From assembly GCA_964520985.1 (NCBI GenBank), contig CAZFPB010000001.1, positions 1,488,001 through 1,552,000 of the forward strand: a stretch of 64,000 nucleotides of DNA. Direction: 5' to 3'. The DNA is from CAYSGL01 sp964520985 (GTDB lineage: Bacteria; Pseudomonadota; Alphaproteobacteria; Micavibrionales; Micavibrionaceae). Shown one piece after another: positions 26,140 through 35,248 of this stretch (position 1 is the first letter of the stretch; each line of letters starts with the position of its first letter). A program made the translations under genes and the position numbers. The notes under the pieces were generated by a model. It was not told the origin of the DNA and did not search any database. It worked only from the letters and a program-made list of their open reading frames with translations.

Positions 26140-26530
26140 GGCGGATCCTTGGTACTCCTTTGAGCATGAAATAATAGGAAAGCTGGCGGAAATCAAGTAT
26201 GTTGCGCGTATGAGCCACGCCGTATTCGACGACCTGTTCCAGACGATTGCCAGCCGCAAGGACGCCGACCCGGCGGAATCCTATACCGCCAGCCTGTTTG
26301 CCAAGGGCCGCAGCAAAATCGCCCAGAAGGTGGGCGAGGAAGCGGTCGAGACCTGTATCGAGGCGTTGCAGGGCGACAAAGACAAGATTGCCGCGGAAAG
26401 CGCCGACCTGCTCTATCACCTGATGATCCTCTGGGCGGATGCCGATCTGACGCCGGATGATATTTTCGCCGTGCTGGAAAAACGACAGGGCGTGTCCGGC
26501 CATGCGGAAAAAGCCGCGCGCAGTGAATAG
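26138..26530 (+). CDS. hisE: Phosphoribosyl-ATP pyrophosphatase
   Basis: Step 2 of histidine synthesis: hydrolyses PR-ATP to PR-AMP. The MazG-like core ASLFAKGRSKIAQKVGEEAV and AESADLLYHLMILWADADL is complete. The start is uncertain: ATG 26138 has a strong AAAGGA at 7 bases and gives 130 residues, while ATG 26210 gives the usual 106-residue family length but has a weak ribosome site. If 26138 is used, 24 extra residues precede the family domain. Confidence 0.93.
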   Translation: MADPWYSFEHEIIGKLAEIKYVARMSHAVFDDLFQTIASRKDADPAESYTASLFAKGRSKIAQKVGEEAVETCIEALQGDKDKIAAESADLLYHLMILWADADLTPDDIFAVLEKRQGVSGHAEKAARSE

Positions 26531-26533
26531 CAC

Positions 26534-27100
26534 CTACGCGAAGAAGTCTGGATTGATGACTTTGTAGTAATAGCGCGACGCGACAGTTTTACCGTCGACA
26601 TCTTTCACCGAATAAGGATGTGTGCCGAATGCGACATATCCCAGCCCTTCGTAAATTTCAATCGCGCGGGTCATGTTTTCGCGCACATCAAGGTTGATGA
26701 CGGCAAAGTTTTTTTCCTTGCAGACGTCTTCGACTTTTTCGAGCAGACGGTTGGCGAGGCCATGGCCACGGGCCCATGGCGCCACGAAATTGGTGGTGAG
26801 CTGCACGGCGTGGCCTTGCGCTTCGTTGTTGTTCGGCGGCAGGACAACCTGTGTCGTGCCGCAGATGACGCCATCGAGACGGGCGACAAACAACCAGCGG
26901 GTCGGCGCCGCAACAACGCCCTGCCAATAGCGCTCGAGCCCTTCGCGCGAAGGAGGCTTGAGCCAGCCGAAACCGCCGCCGCCTTCAATCGCCGCATCGG
27001 TGGCATCGCACAGATCATTCAGATCGGCGGCGCTCAGCGGCTCCATCACCTGCTCGACGCGTAAATCCGCTTGATGGTGTTTGGCTGCTTGGTCGGTCAT
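26534..27100 (-). CDS. GNAT-family N-acetyltransferase
   Basis: 188 residues. The acetyl-CoA loop is in VAPWARGHGLANRLLEKVED (RGHGLA, motif A), followed by NLDVRENMTRAIEIYEGLGY (motif B). The N-terminal half (LNDLCDATDAAIEGGGGFGW) is typical of small-molecule GNATs. The substrate is unknown. It lies 9 bases downstream of hisH on the same strand, so it is probably co-transcribed with hisH, and 3 bases from the convergent hisE end. Confidence 0.88.
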   Translation of the reverse strand: MTDQAAKHHQADLRVEQVMEPLSAADLNDLCDATDAAIEGGGGFGWLKPPSREGLERYWQGVVAAPTRWLFVARLDGVICGTTQVVLPPNNNEAQGHAVQLTTNFVAPWARGHGLANRLLEKVEDVCKEKNFAVINLDVRENMTRAIEIYEGLGYVAFGTHPYSVKDVDGKTVASRYYYKVINPDFFA

Positions 27101-27109
27101 AAAATCCCT

Positions 27110-27790
27110 TTAAGGTTTCCAGGTTAAAAATCCGGCGATCAGATCAAGCCCTGCCTGCTGGCTTTTTTCCGGATGGAACTGAACGCCTATTATCGTATCG
27201 CGGCCGACAATGGCGGTGACGGGGCCACTATAATCGCAGGTGGCCAATGCGTGGCGCTCTTCATAACATTGCATCATAAAAGAGTGAACAAAATAAAAAT
27301 GCGGATCGGTATTATGCGATTTATTTATGACGCCTTGCAGCACGGGATGACAATTATCCTGCGCATCCGGGCCTTTGCAGCGCACAGTGTTCCAACCCAT
27401 ATGCGGAATTTTAAACGTTTTATCGCGCGGCTTGATCGGCACGACTTCGCCGGGAATCCAGTTAAGGCCCGCATGGACGCCATGCTCCAGCCCACGCGTG
27501 GCGAGCAATTGCATACCCACACAAATACCGAAAAACGGTTTGGCTTTTTTATGCACGTTGTCGCTCAGCGCGTCGATCATGCCATCGACCGCCTGAAGGC
27601 CTTGCATGCAATCGGCGAATGCGCCCTGCCCCGGCAATACATAGCGGTCGGCGGCGGCGACCTCATCGGCTTTGTCGGTAATCAGGACGCGCATGTCTAG
27701 CGATAAGTCGGCGATAACGCGCTGAAACGCTTTTTCCGCCGAGGCGAGATTGCCCGATCCGTAATCGATAATGGCGATGGTTTGCGTCAT
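27110..27790 (-). CDS. hisH: Imidazole glycerol phosphate synthase, glutamine amidotransferase subunit
   Basis: 226 residues from ATG 27790; a TTG at 27808 would add six. IAIIDYGSGNLASAEKAF opening, nucleophile Cys in FFGICVGMQLLA, His-Glu in GVQFHPEKS. It hydrolyses glutamine and channels ammonia to HisF. It is divergent from hisD (59 bases between starts) and leads a two-gene unit with the GNAT gene. Confidence 0.96.
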   Translation of the reverse strand: MTQTIAIIDYGSGNLASAEKAFQRVIADLSLDMRVLITDKADEVAAADRYVLPGQGAFADCMQGLQAVDGMIDALSDNVHKKAKPFFGICVGMQLLATRGLEHGVHAGLNWIPGEVVPIKPRDKTFKIPHMGWNTVRCKGPDAQDNCHPVLQGVINKSHNTDPHFYFVHSFMMQCYEERHALATCDYSGPVTAIVGRDTIIGVQFHPEKSQQAGLDLIAGFLTWKP

Positions 27791-27849
27791 CTTGTTTTTC
27801 CCGCCCAAAGTATGTTCTATGTACGATACATTGAGAGGAAAGCAAAGCC

Positions 27850-29151
27850 ATGAAAATCGGATTTTACGACTGGGACAAGACGGATGACGCTACAAAAGCG
27901 CGCATCCTGCATCGCTCGGTTGCCGAAATGGATGATGTCAGTGAAAAAGTGCGCCCCATTCTGGCGGCGGTGAAAGAGCGCGGCGATGAGGCGGTGCGCG
28001 CCTATGCCAAGCAGTTCGATGGGGCCGATCTGGATGCCTTAACAGTAAGTGAAGCAGAATTTGAATCCGCCAGTCGCACGATTGATCCGGCGCTGAAACG
28101 CGCGATCGACCGATGCGCGGAGAATGTAAGAAAGCTGCATGAAGAACAGATGCGCCGCGTAGAGCGCGAGTGGATGCTGGAAGTTGAGCCGGGTGTCTTT
28201 GCAGGCGAAAAAGTAACGCCCGTATCATCGGTGGGGATTTACGTGCCGGGCGGCAAGAATTTGTTTCCCTCTGCCATGTATATGCTATGTCTGCCGGCCG
28301 TCTTGGCAGGCGTGCCGAAAATAGCCGTGGCGACGCCGCCCAGAAAAGATGGGTCAGTCGGCGATGCTCTGCTCTATGCCGCGCAGGTATCAGGCGTGAA
28401 GGAGGTTTACAAAACCGGCGGCGCGGTGGCGATGGCGGCGTTCGCCTATGGCACACAGAGCATTCCGGCCGTGCGCAAGGTTGTCGGCCCGTGCAGCCTC
28501 TATGGCGCGACGGCGAAACAGTTATTGAACAATGTGTTTGACCCCGGCATGCCGGCGGGTCCATCCGAATCCATCACGCTGTGCGATGGCAGTGCCGATC
28601 CGCACAACACGGTGCTTGATATTATCAACGAAGCGGAACACGGGCCGGATAGCGCTGGCTTGCTTGTCACGCATGATCGCGTACTGGCCGAGTATGTCCG
28701 CGATCATCTGCCGCAGGCGATCATGGATTTGCCGGAGCCGCAGCGCGGGTGGCTGGCGACCAACATGGAAGCCTATGGCGGCATTATCCTCACCCGTTCG
28801 CTGGAGCAATCCATCGCATTCGCCAATGAGTATGCGGCGGAGCATTTATTGTTGAAGGTTGCCGATCCTGATGCGGTTTTGCCTATGCTGCACAATGCGG
28901 GGGAAATTCTGGTTGGCGAAGACAGTGTCTTCACGCTTGGTAATTACGGCACGGGCGTTAACCATGTTCTGCCGACTGGCGGTATGGCGCATTCGTACTC
29001 GTGCACATCGGTGTGGGATTTCCTCAAACGCACCTCGATTAGCCGCGTCACGCGCGCAGGCCGTGATGCGTTAACGAATGATGTGGTAACTCTCGCCGAT
29101 TACGAAGGCTTTCCCGGACATATTAATGCCTTGCGCCAGCGCACGCCGTAG
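27850..29151 (+). CDS. hisD: Histidinol dehydrogenase
   Basis: 433 residues, full length. Oxidises histidinol to histidine in two NAD-dependent steps using zinc. Seen: VSSVGIYVPGGKNLFPS, DPGMPAGPSESITLCDGSAD, the zinc/catalytic AEHGPDS segment with EAEHG, EYAAEHLLL with His/Glu, and VNHVLPTGGMAHSYS. It has GAGAGGAAAG at good spacing before ATG 27850. It sits alone on the plus strand, with an unrelated small gene downstream. Confidence 0.97.
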   Translation: MKIGFYDWDKTDDATKARILHRSVAEMDDVSEKVRPILAAVKERGDEAVRAYAKQFDGADLDALTVSEAEFESASRTIDPALKRAIDRCAENVRKLHEEQMRRVEREWMLEVEPGVFAGEKVTPVSSVGIYVPGGKNLFPSAMYMLCLPAVLAGVPKIAVATPPRKDGSVGDALLYAAQVSGVKEVYKTGGAVAMAAFAYGTQSIPAVRKVVGPCSLYGATAKQLLNNVFDPGMPAGPSESITLCDGSADPHNTVLDIINEAEHGPDSAGLLVTHDRVLAEYVRDHLPQAIMDLPEPQRGWLATNMEAYGGIILTRSLEQSIAFANEYAAEHLLLKVADPDAVLPMLHNAGEILVGEDSVFTLGNYGTGVNHVLPTGGMAHSYSCTSVWDFLKRTSISRVTRAGRDALTNDVVTLADYEGFPGHINALRQRTP

Positions 29152-29183
29152 CTTACATACGCGGCACCACCAAGGAGAGTATA

Positions 29184-29675
29184 ATGAGTATTGTCCCGCC
29201 GACCAAGCTGCGCTATCCCGTAATTGGCTATGAGGAATTCATGGAGCTGTATCACAGCGATGAAATTTCCCTGCATCACCTGCGCACCGAACCGCTGTCG
29301 CATACATCGAGAAATCTAGCCTATCTTCTGGCGCAAAAGCAGATGCAGGAACCCATTACCAAACGGCTGGTCCAGTGTTTTGTTGAGGCGCATGGCGCCA
29401 AAAAAGGCGTGGCGCTGTTAAACAACATGCTGGGGTACGATGTCGAAAAAGATCGTATTGAATACGCCTTGAGTGACGCAGATTATATTTATCATCTGAT
29501 AGCGACGCCTATCACACCGGATGAAGAGCCGGCGAGCTTTATCAGTCTGAAGAATTTTACCTCTCCAGCAGGCAATCGCTACGTGTTGTGGGAACCGGAC
29601 CTGTTTGCGCCGTCTTATGAAGCCGCGAAAGAAACGCTTGTATCACGCCCGGCGTTACAACGCACCCTTGGTTGA
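29184..29675 (+). CDS. Hypothetical protein downstream of hisD
   Basis: 163 residues with an AAGGAG ribosome site. Not recognised. It is soluble, with no signal peptide. Helical N-terminus (YEEFMELYHSDEISLHHL) and mixed C-terminal part with VLWEPDLFAPSYEAAKETL. It is 32 bases behind hisD on the same strand, so it is probably co-transcribed. The 3' end overlaps convergent hisB by 21 bases. Confidence 0.65.
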   Translation: MSIVPPTKLRYPVIGYEEFMELYHSDEISLHHLRTEPLSHTSRNLAYLLAQKQMQEPITKRLVQCFVEAHGAKKGVALLNNMLGYDVEKDRIEYALSDADYIYHLIATPITPDEEPASFISLKNFTSPAGNRYVLWEPDLFAPSYEAAKETLVSRPALQRTLG

Positions 29676-30254
29676 GGGTAGTTGGTCGGCGGCGCGCGGA
29701 TCAATTTCCACGGCCATGCGCAACGCTTTGGCAAACGCCTTGAACACGCTTTCGATCATGTGGTGATTGTTGTCGCCGTAAAGATTTTCAACGTGCAGCG
29801 TGATGCCCGCGCTTTGTGAGAGCGCGTGGAAGAATTCACGGAAGAGTTCGGTTTCCATCTGGTCGCCGAGACGATCGATGGTGAAATTCACATGCCAGAC
29901 CAGATAGGGGCGGTTCGATAAATCCAGCGCGACACGCGAGAGCGATTCATCCATCGCGACATAGGAATGGCCGTAGCGGCGGATGCCTTTTTTATCGCCG
30001 AGCGCTTCCTTGATCGCCTGACCCAGCGCGATGCCGGTATCTTCCACCGTGTGATGCGCGTCAATATGCAGGTCGCCCTTCACGGCGATATCCAGATCGA
30101 ACAAGCCGTGTTTGGCCAATTGGTCGAGCATATGATCGAAAAATCCGACCCCCGTTTCGATAGTCCCGATCCCCGTGCCATCCAGGGTAATTCCGGTGGA
30201 AATCGCGGTTTCCTTGGTGTTGCGGGTGATTGTTGCGCTGCGCAAACTATTCAT
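29655..30254 (-). CDS. hisB: Imidazoleglycerol-phosphate dehydratase
   Basis: 199 residues from ATG 30254; a TTG two codons upstream is rejected. Monofunctional (no N-terminal phosphatase domain). Manganese-binding motifs DAHHTVEDTGIALGQA and DNNHHMIESVFKA are both present. It removes water from IGP to give imidazole-acetol phosphate. In many alphaproteobacteria hisB heads hisBHAFE next to hslVU; here it stands alone on the minus strand 2.8 kb from hslV. Confidence 0.97.
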   Translation of the reverse strand: MNSLRSATITRNTKETAISTGITLDGTGIGTIETGVGFFDHMLDQLAKHGLFDLDIAVKGDLHIDAHHTVEDTGIALGQAIKEALGDKKGIRRYGHSYVAMDESLSRVALDLSNRPYLVWHVNFTIDRLGDQMETELFREFFHALSQSAGITLHVENLYGDNNHHMIESVFKAFAKALRMAVEIDPRAADQLPSTKGAL

Positions 30255-30353
30255 AATCAAAAGCCTTGCTTTTCTTTTTGGCCAGTTGTACTATCTGCTT
30301 AACATAATAAAAAGGGTCTTCCGGGCAACAAAACCCCGGACTGTTGTCTGATT

Positions 30354-30968
30354 ATGGCCTCGGCCAGTAAAATTACAAGCGCCTTTGGCGCCTCTGTCGT
30401 GTTTGCTTGTGCAGCCTTCATCCAGAATGAAGCCAGCGCGCAAACCGTCACCAGCGCGCAGTTCTGCCAGAACGATCTCGCTCAGGACGAGTTGCTCCCC
30501 TCTTCCGCATCCTCGTCTTTGCTTCAGTCCATTCGTACAGTGAACAACACACTCACTAAACTGGGATTGTATGATGAAGAGGTCATCAGTGACCTTCTGA
30601 ATAATTTGCCTGAAGGGGCAATGGGAACAACTTTTTCCCGCAGCGTTGTGAAGCGTTATTACGATGAAATGGCAAAGTTTGATGAAGGCGGCGCATATGC
30701 GCGCTACACAAATGATTTTAATAAATTGCCTGCCCATGCTCTTAGCGATTATGCGGGCACCCTCGCAGGATATGTCACGGTATTGGATAATATGTATCGG
30801 GACGATGAAGCCGTTCAAGAAGCGCTGAAAGCCATCACTGATGATCGCAACGCTTTAAACGATCAGCCTGTTCCCGCACAAAATCCTGGTGTGATGGCAA
30901 CATCGTCGTGCACACCAAACCCCAATGATGAGCCAGCCAAATCAGCGCTCAGCATGGCTCTCAGTTAA
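30354..30968 (+). CDS. Secreted hypothetical protein
   Basis: 204 residues. A signal peptide is likely (SKITSAFGASVVFACAAF, cleavage near ASAQ at about residue 30). The mature part is helical, with two Cys (SAQFCQND and TSSCTPN) that could form a disulfide. Central YYDEMAKFDEGGAYARY. Not recognised; probably periplasmic. It is divergent from hisB and convergent with the DUF4349 gene (2-base gap). Confidence 0.65.
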   Translation: MASASKITSAFGASVVFACAAFIQNEASAQTVTSAQFCQNDLAQDELLPSSASSSLLQSIRTVNNTLTKLGLYDEEVISDLLNNLPEGAMGTTFSRSVVKRYYDEMAKFDEGGAYARYTNDFNKLPAHALSDYAGTLAGYVTVLDNMYRDDEAVQEALKAITDDRNALNDQPVPAQNPGVMATSSCTPNPNDEPAKSALSMALS

Positions 30969-30970
30969 TT

Positions 30971-31915
30971 TTATTTCCGTTTCCAGATGGCGTAGCGTGA
31001 CCATTCCACTTTGCGGAAGGTAAAGGCAATGGCTTTCACCGCGAGCCAGAACCCGAGGAACCACACCGGGATCCATGGCAGTACACCGCCGATGAACAGG
31101 ATCACACTGCTGAGCGCGTCAACGAACGCTTTCCACGCTTGCGCGAAGCTCAGGCTCAAATCTTTCCAGCGCACTTCGACATCCTGATACGGCACCTGAT
31201 AATTCACGGTCACGGTTGCCATGTCGGTGACGGTCGCTAGGTGACGCATCACACCCTTGATAGAATTGAGATCGGATTCCACGCGGTTGAGTTCACGTTC
31301 GATCTCGAGAATTTCGGAGACGGTGAGCGATTTTCTGATCGTCGTGCCTTCGCCGTCTTCATCCGCCACTTCAATCGTATCGCTGCGGTTCAGCAGATCG
31401 CGCAGACGCGTGCGCAGGGCTTCGAGATTGTCAACGCGCGCCTGCGTGTCGATGAATTCGAGTGTCTTGTCGGTGGTGCCGACATTATGTTCGCGCAATT
31501 CGCCCGCGCCTTGGGTGAGGAAATCAAGATAGGCAGCGAGCTTGTCTGGTGCAAAGCGGGCTTGCAATGTGGCGTTCTGGTCGACATAGGTGCGCGCATC
31601 GATCAGCTCGCACCCCAGCGCCAGACATTTTTTGACATCGCGTTGATGACGCGCCATCAGATCTTCATTATCGAGCCAGAACAGCAAGGCGTGGCTTTCT
31701 TCGACTTTGCGATTGCCGAGCTTCGAGCGGTCCATGACCATGCTGCCGGCGTCATATTCCGCCGATATTGCGCGCCCGGCAGGCGCCGGCGCCATCATCG
31801 GCTCCGCATAGGATTGTACTTTGGCGAAGGAGCCGCCACTGCCGACGCTCCCCTCCTCCTTACACGCGCTAAGTCCAATAAGACAAACGGCGAGGAGGAG
31901 AGCGGTGCGGTTCAT
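30971..31915 (-). CDS. DUF4349 domain lipoprotein
   Basis: 314 residues. Lipobox LSAC at about residue 18 (LLLAVCLIGLSACKEEG). A DUF4349 domain spans about 70-300: a central coiled coil (VSEILEIERELNRVESDLNS), a beta stretch ATVTVNYQVPY, then a C-terminal transmembrane helix and basic tail (WFLGFWLAVKAIAFTF then KRK). This family of membrane-anchored periplasmic proteins has no assigned function. It lies 10 bases downstream of the TerC gene and is probably co-transcribed. Confidence 0.85.
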   Translation of the reverse strand: MNRTALLLAVCLIGLSACKEEGSVGSGGSFAKVQSYAEPMMAPAPAGRAISAEYDAGSMVMDRSKLGNRKVEESHALLFWLDNEDLMARHQRDVKKCLALGCELIDARTYVDQNATLQARFAPDKLAAYLDFLTQGAGELREHNVGTTDKTLEFIDTQARVDNLEALRTRLRDLLNRSDTIEVADEDGEGTTIRKSLTVSEILEIERELNRVESDLNSIKGVMRHLATVTDMATVTVNYQVPYQDVEVRWKDLSLSFAQAWKAFVDALSSVILFIGGVLPWIPVWFLGFWLAVKAIAFTFRKVEWSRYAIWKRK

Positions 31916-31925
31916 GGATGACCTC

Positions 31926-32921
31926 TTAATGCTGCGTTGGCTCGTTCTTTTCGGTGCGCAGCAGCGACATGACGATGCCGCCTGCCAGAATAAGCACGGT
32001 CAGACCGAGCGAGACGGCGGCCGGAACGTGCGCATCCATGACGTATTCACTGGCATAGATAACCTTGGCCGAGATGAACATGAGCAGGATCGCAAGGCTG
32101 TATTTCAGATACACGAAGCGGTGGATGATATGTTCCATTGCGAAGAACAACGCCCGCAGTCCGAGAATCGCGAAGATATTCGCCGTGAAGACGATATAGG
32201 CATCGGTCGTAATGGCCAGCGCGGCCGGGACCGAGTCAAACGCGAAGAGCAGGTCCGTCAGTTCGATCGTCAGCAGGGCGAGGAACAGCGGCGTGGCATA
32301 CAAAACCGCTTTGCCGGTTTTGCTGCCTGGCGGGACGATGCGGGTGAAGAAGTGATTGCCATCGATGCGGTCGGATACGCGCATGTGTTCGGCCATGAAT
32401 TTCACGTAGCCTTTTTGCGTATAGTCTTCTTTCTCGTCTTCCCCGGCGACGAAGAACAACTTGATCCCGGTGTAGAACAAGATGGCGGCGAACACGAGCA
32501 GAACCCAGTCATATTGCTGGACCAGCGCGGCGCCGGCAGCGATTGTAATACCGCGCAGCACGACCACGCCGATAATGCCCCAGACCAGCAGCCTGTGTTG
32601 ATATTCGCGTGGCACGGCGAAGCTGGAAAAAATAATCGACATGACGAACAGGTTATCGAGGGAGAGCGTCTGTTCGATGATATAGACCGTATAATAGTCC
32701 ATCGCGCTGTCATGGCCATTGCGGTACCAGACCCATAGGCCGAAGGAGAGGCCCATCGCAATATAGATGCTGGCGAGTTTAAGGGATTCTTTCATGTCGA
32801 TGACATGATCTTTGCGGTTGAAGACACCGAGATCGAGGGTGAGTACGCCCGCGACAAAGCCGAGCATCAGCAGCCATACCCAGACAGCCTGACCCAGAAA
32901 CGGTTCTACCAAGAAATCCAT
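31926..32921 (-). CDS. TerC/Alx-family integral membrane protein
   Basis: 331 residues, about nine membrane helices. Conserved acidic metal-site segments: EQTLSLDNLFVMSIIF and ELTDLLFAFDSVPAALAI. The family exports manganese (Alx/TerC group) and is linked to tellurite resistance and to metallation of secreted enzymes. No pH-responsive leader of the alx type was recognised upstream. It heads a unit with the DUF4349 lipoprotein. Confidence 0.93.
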   Translation of the reverse strand: MDFLVEPFLGQAVWVWLLMLGFVAGVLTLDLGVFNRKDHVIDMKESLKLASIYIAMGLSFGLWVWYRNGHDSAMDYYTVYIIEQTLSLDNLFVMSIIFSSFAVPREYQHRLLVWGIIGVVVLRGITIAAGAALVQQYDWVLLVFAAILFYTGIKLFFVAGEDEKEDYTQKGYVKFMAEHMRVSDRIDGNHFFTRIVPPGSKTGKAVLYATPLFLALLTIELTDLLFAFDSVPAALAITTDAYIVFTANIFAILGLRALFFAMEHIIHRFVYLKYSLAILLMFISAKVIYASEYVMDAHVPAAVSLGLTVLILAGGIVMSLLRTEKNEPTQH

Positions 32922-33028
32922 CGTGTTTTATTCCTCATTTTGTTTGTGGCCCTAATGTACAGCACAGCGGTGAAATCGCAAGGCCGGACGCCTTGATTTT
33001 TGGCCCCTGCCATGCCAAATCAGGGGGC

Positions 33029-33550
33029 ATGACAACCATTCTCGCCCTTCGCAAAAACAATCAGCTCGTCGTCGCCGGTGACGGACAGGTCAGCCTTGGC
33101 CAGACCGTGATGAAGGGCAACGCCAAGAAAGTCCGCCGCCTTGGCAAGGACGGCAAGATCGTGGCGGGATTTGCGGGATCGACCGCCGATGCTTTCACCC
33201 TGTTCGAGCGACTGGAAGCCAAGCTGGAAGCGCATCCGGGGCAGTTGACCCGCGCCTGCGTCGAGCTGGCCAAGGACTGGCGCACGGATAAATATCTGCG
33301 CCGCCTTGAGGCCATGATGGCGGTTTGCGACAAGGATGTCTCGCTCATCCTGTCGGGTAACGGCGATGTGGTAGAGCCGGAAGACGGGTTGATCGGCATA
33401 GGATCGGGCGGAAACTATGCGCTGGCGGCAGCCCGGGCGCTGATGGACCAAGATCTGGACGCTGAAACCATCGCCCGCAAGGCCATGGGCATCGCCGCCG
33501 ATATCTGCGTCTACACCAACCACCAGATTGTCCTCGAAAAGCTGCCTTAA
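33029..33550 (+). CDS. hslV: ATP-dependent protease HslVU, peptidase subunit
   Basis: 173 residues from ATG 33029, with AGGGGG just upstream; a frame extension to 32993 is rejected because the mature catalytic Thr must follow Met (MTTILALRK). The N-terminal threonine peptidase motif, SGGNYALAAARAL and the C-terminal CVYTNHQIVLE are intact. Twelve subunits pair with HslU hexamers to degrade misfolded or regulatory proteins. Confidence 0.97.
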   Translation: MTTILALRKNNQLVVAGDGQVSLGQTVMKGNAKKVRRLGKDGKIVAGFAGSTADAFTLFERLEAKLEAHPGQLTRACVELAKDWRTDKYLRRLEAMMAVCDKDVSLILSGNGDVVEPEDGLIGIGSGGNYALAAARALMDQDLDAETIARKAMGIAADICVYTNHQIVLEKLP

Positions 33551-33619
33551 GCTGAAAAAAATCTTTACAGGCACGTGCCCTCTCTTTTATATTCCATAAA
33601 AATAAAAAGAGGTGTGTTC

Positions 33620-33889
33620 GTGAAAACTACAAAAAATGACTTCGTCATCTCCGACGTTGTGACCAATCTTCATTACACAAGTTTTGAAAAGGCTTTTCAA
33701 AAAGCCGGACGCGCGTTTGAAGATGTCAAAACCGTTATCGTCGCTGCAAAAAGCATCAGCTTCGTTTTTAATGACCAGCAGAAAATCAAGGTGCCTGGTA
33801 ATGGCGGCGTGGCCTTTTCCGTGTGGGTGCAACATTGCGAAGTGAATGCGCAAGAAGCTAAGCCGAAGGGTCTTGACCTGGTAGCCTGA
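33620..33889 (+). CDS. Small hypothetical protein inserted between hslV and hslU
   Basis: 89 residues from GTG 33620, preceded by AAAGAGG at about 7 bases; an upstream ATG at 33575 lacks a site. Not recognised. Mixed alpha/beta with ITFVFNDQQKIKV-like beta strands (ISFVFNDQQKIKVPGNGG) and no signal peptide. It separates two genes that are normally adjacent and lies on the same strand, so it is probably in the hslVU transcript. It could be an HslVU substrate or regulator, but nothing in the sequence shows this. Confidence 0.6.
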   Translation: MKTTKNDFVISDVVTNLHYTSFEKAFQKAGRAFEDVKTVIVAAKSISFVFNDQQKIKVPGNGGVAFSVWVQHCEVNAQEAKPKGLDLVA

Positions 33890-33907
33890 TCGTCGCATCT
33901 AAAGGGC

Positions 33908-35248
33908 ATGTCAGAGTCATCCAAGCCTATCATTGAAATTCCCGCTTTTTCGCCGCGCGAAATCGTCTCCGAACTGGACCGCAACATCATCGGCCAGAAG
34001 GACGCCAAGCGCGCGGTGTCGATCGCGCTGCGCAACCGCTGGCGGCGGATGCAGCTGGATACGGCCATGCAGGAAGAAGTCTATCCGAAAAACATCCTGA
34101 TGATCGGGCCGACCGGGGTGGGCAAAACCGAAATCGCGCGGCGTCTGGCGAAACTGGCGCAAGCGCCGTTCGTGAAAATCGAAGCCACCAAATTCACCGA
34201 AGTCGGGTATGTCGGCAAGGATGTCGAAAGCATCGTGCGCGATATTGTCGAGGTCGGCATTCACATGGTGCGCGATAAAATGCGCAAAAGCGTAAACGCG
34301 CAGGCAGAAATTTACGCCGAAGAGCGCGTGCTCGATGCGCTGGTCGGGGATGGCGCGGGGGAAGCCACGCGCGAGTCCTTCCGCACAAAATTGCGCAACG
34401 GCGATTTCAACGACAAGGAAATTGAGCTGGATCTTGCCGACACGTCAAACCCGCTGGGCAGCATGTTCGATATTCCGGGCATGCCGGGCGCAAGCATGTC
34501 GATGGTGTCGATCGGCGATATGCTGGGCAAAGGCATGGGGCCGAAAACCAAGCGCAAGAAAATGACCATCGCCGCGTCCTATGAAGTGTTGATGGCGGAA
34601 GAAGCCGATAAGCTGCTGGATGAAGACAAGGTCATTCAAAGCGCGCTGGAGCTGGTGCAGCAGAACGGCATTGTCTTTCTGGATGAGGTCGACAAGATTG
34701 CGACGCGCTCCGATGCGCGCGGCGGTGATGTATCCCGCGAAGGGGTGCAGCGCGACTTGCTGCCACTGATTGAAGGGACGACGGTTTCTACCAAATACGG
34801 GCCGGTGAAAACCGATCATATTCTGTTTATCGCATCGGGCGCGTTTCACTATGCCAAGCCGAGCGACCTGCTGGCTGAACTGCAAGGCCGCTTGCCGATC
34901 CGCGTTGAACTGCGCGCGCTGACGCAGGATGATTTCAAACGCATTTTGACCGAAACGGATGCGTGCCTGATCAAACAATATAAAGCGCTGATTGCGACAG
35001 AAGGCGTGACGCTCGACTTTACCGAAGAGGCGATCGATGAAATCGCCAAGATCGCTTTTGAAGTGAATGAGACGGTTGAGAATATCGGCGCGCGGCGCCT
35101 GCTCACCGTCATGGAAAAACTGCTGGACGATATTTCGTACACCGCGTCCGACCGTGGCGGCGAAACCATCCTGATTGATCGGGCCGACGTGTTGAAGAAT
35201 GTATCAGAGCTCGCCAAGAACGCGGACTTAAGCAAATTTATTTTGTAA
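33908..35248 (+). CDS. hslU: ATP-dependent protease HslVU, ATPase subunit
   Basis: 446 residues. Walker A MIGPTGVGKTEIARRLA, pore motif EVGYVGKDVESIV, intermediate domain at about 110-235, Walker B GIVFLDEVDKIA, sensor-2 NIGARRLLTVMEK, C-terminal LSKFIL that docks on HslV. It unfolds substrates and feeds them to HslV. It overlaps the convergent C39-like gene by 11 bases. Confidence 0.97.
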   Translation: MSESSKPIIEIPAFSPREIVSELDRNIIGQKDAKRAVSIALRNRWRRMQLDTAMQEEVYPKNILMIGPTGVGKTEIARRLAKLAQAPFVKIEATKFTEVGYVGKDVESIVRDIVEVGIHMVRDKMRKSVNAQAEIYAEERVLDALVGDGAGEATRESFRTKLRNGDFNDKEIELDLADTSNPLGSMFDIPGMPGASMSMVSIGDMLGKGMGPKTKRKKMTIAASYEVLMAEEADKLLDEDKVIQSALELVQQNGIVFLDEVDKIATRSDARGGDVSREGVQRDLLPLIEGTTVSTKYGPVKTDHILFIASGAFHYAKPSDLLAELQGRLPIRVELRALTQDDFKRILTETDACLIKQYKALIATEGVTLDFTEEAIDEIAKIAFEVNETVENIGARRLLTVMEKLLDDISYTASDRGGETILIDRADVLKNVSELAKNADLSKFIL

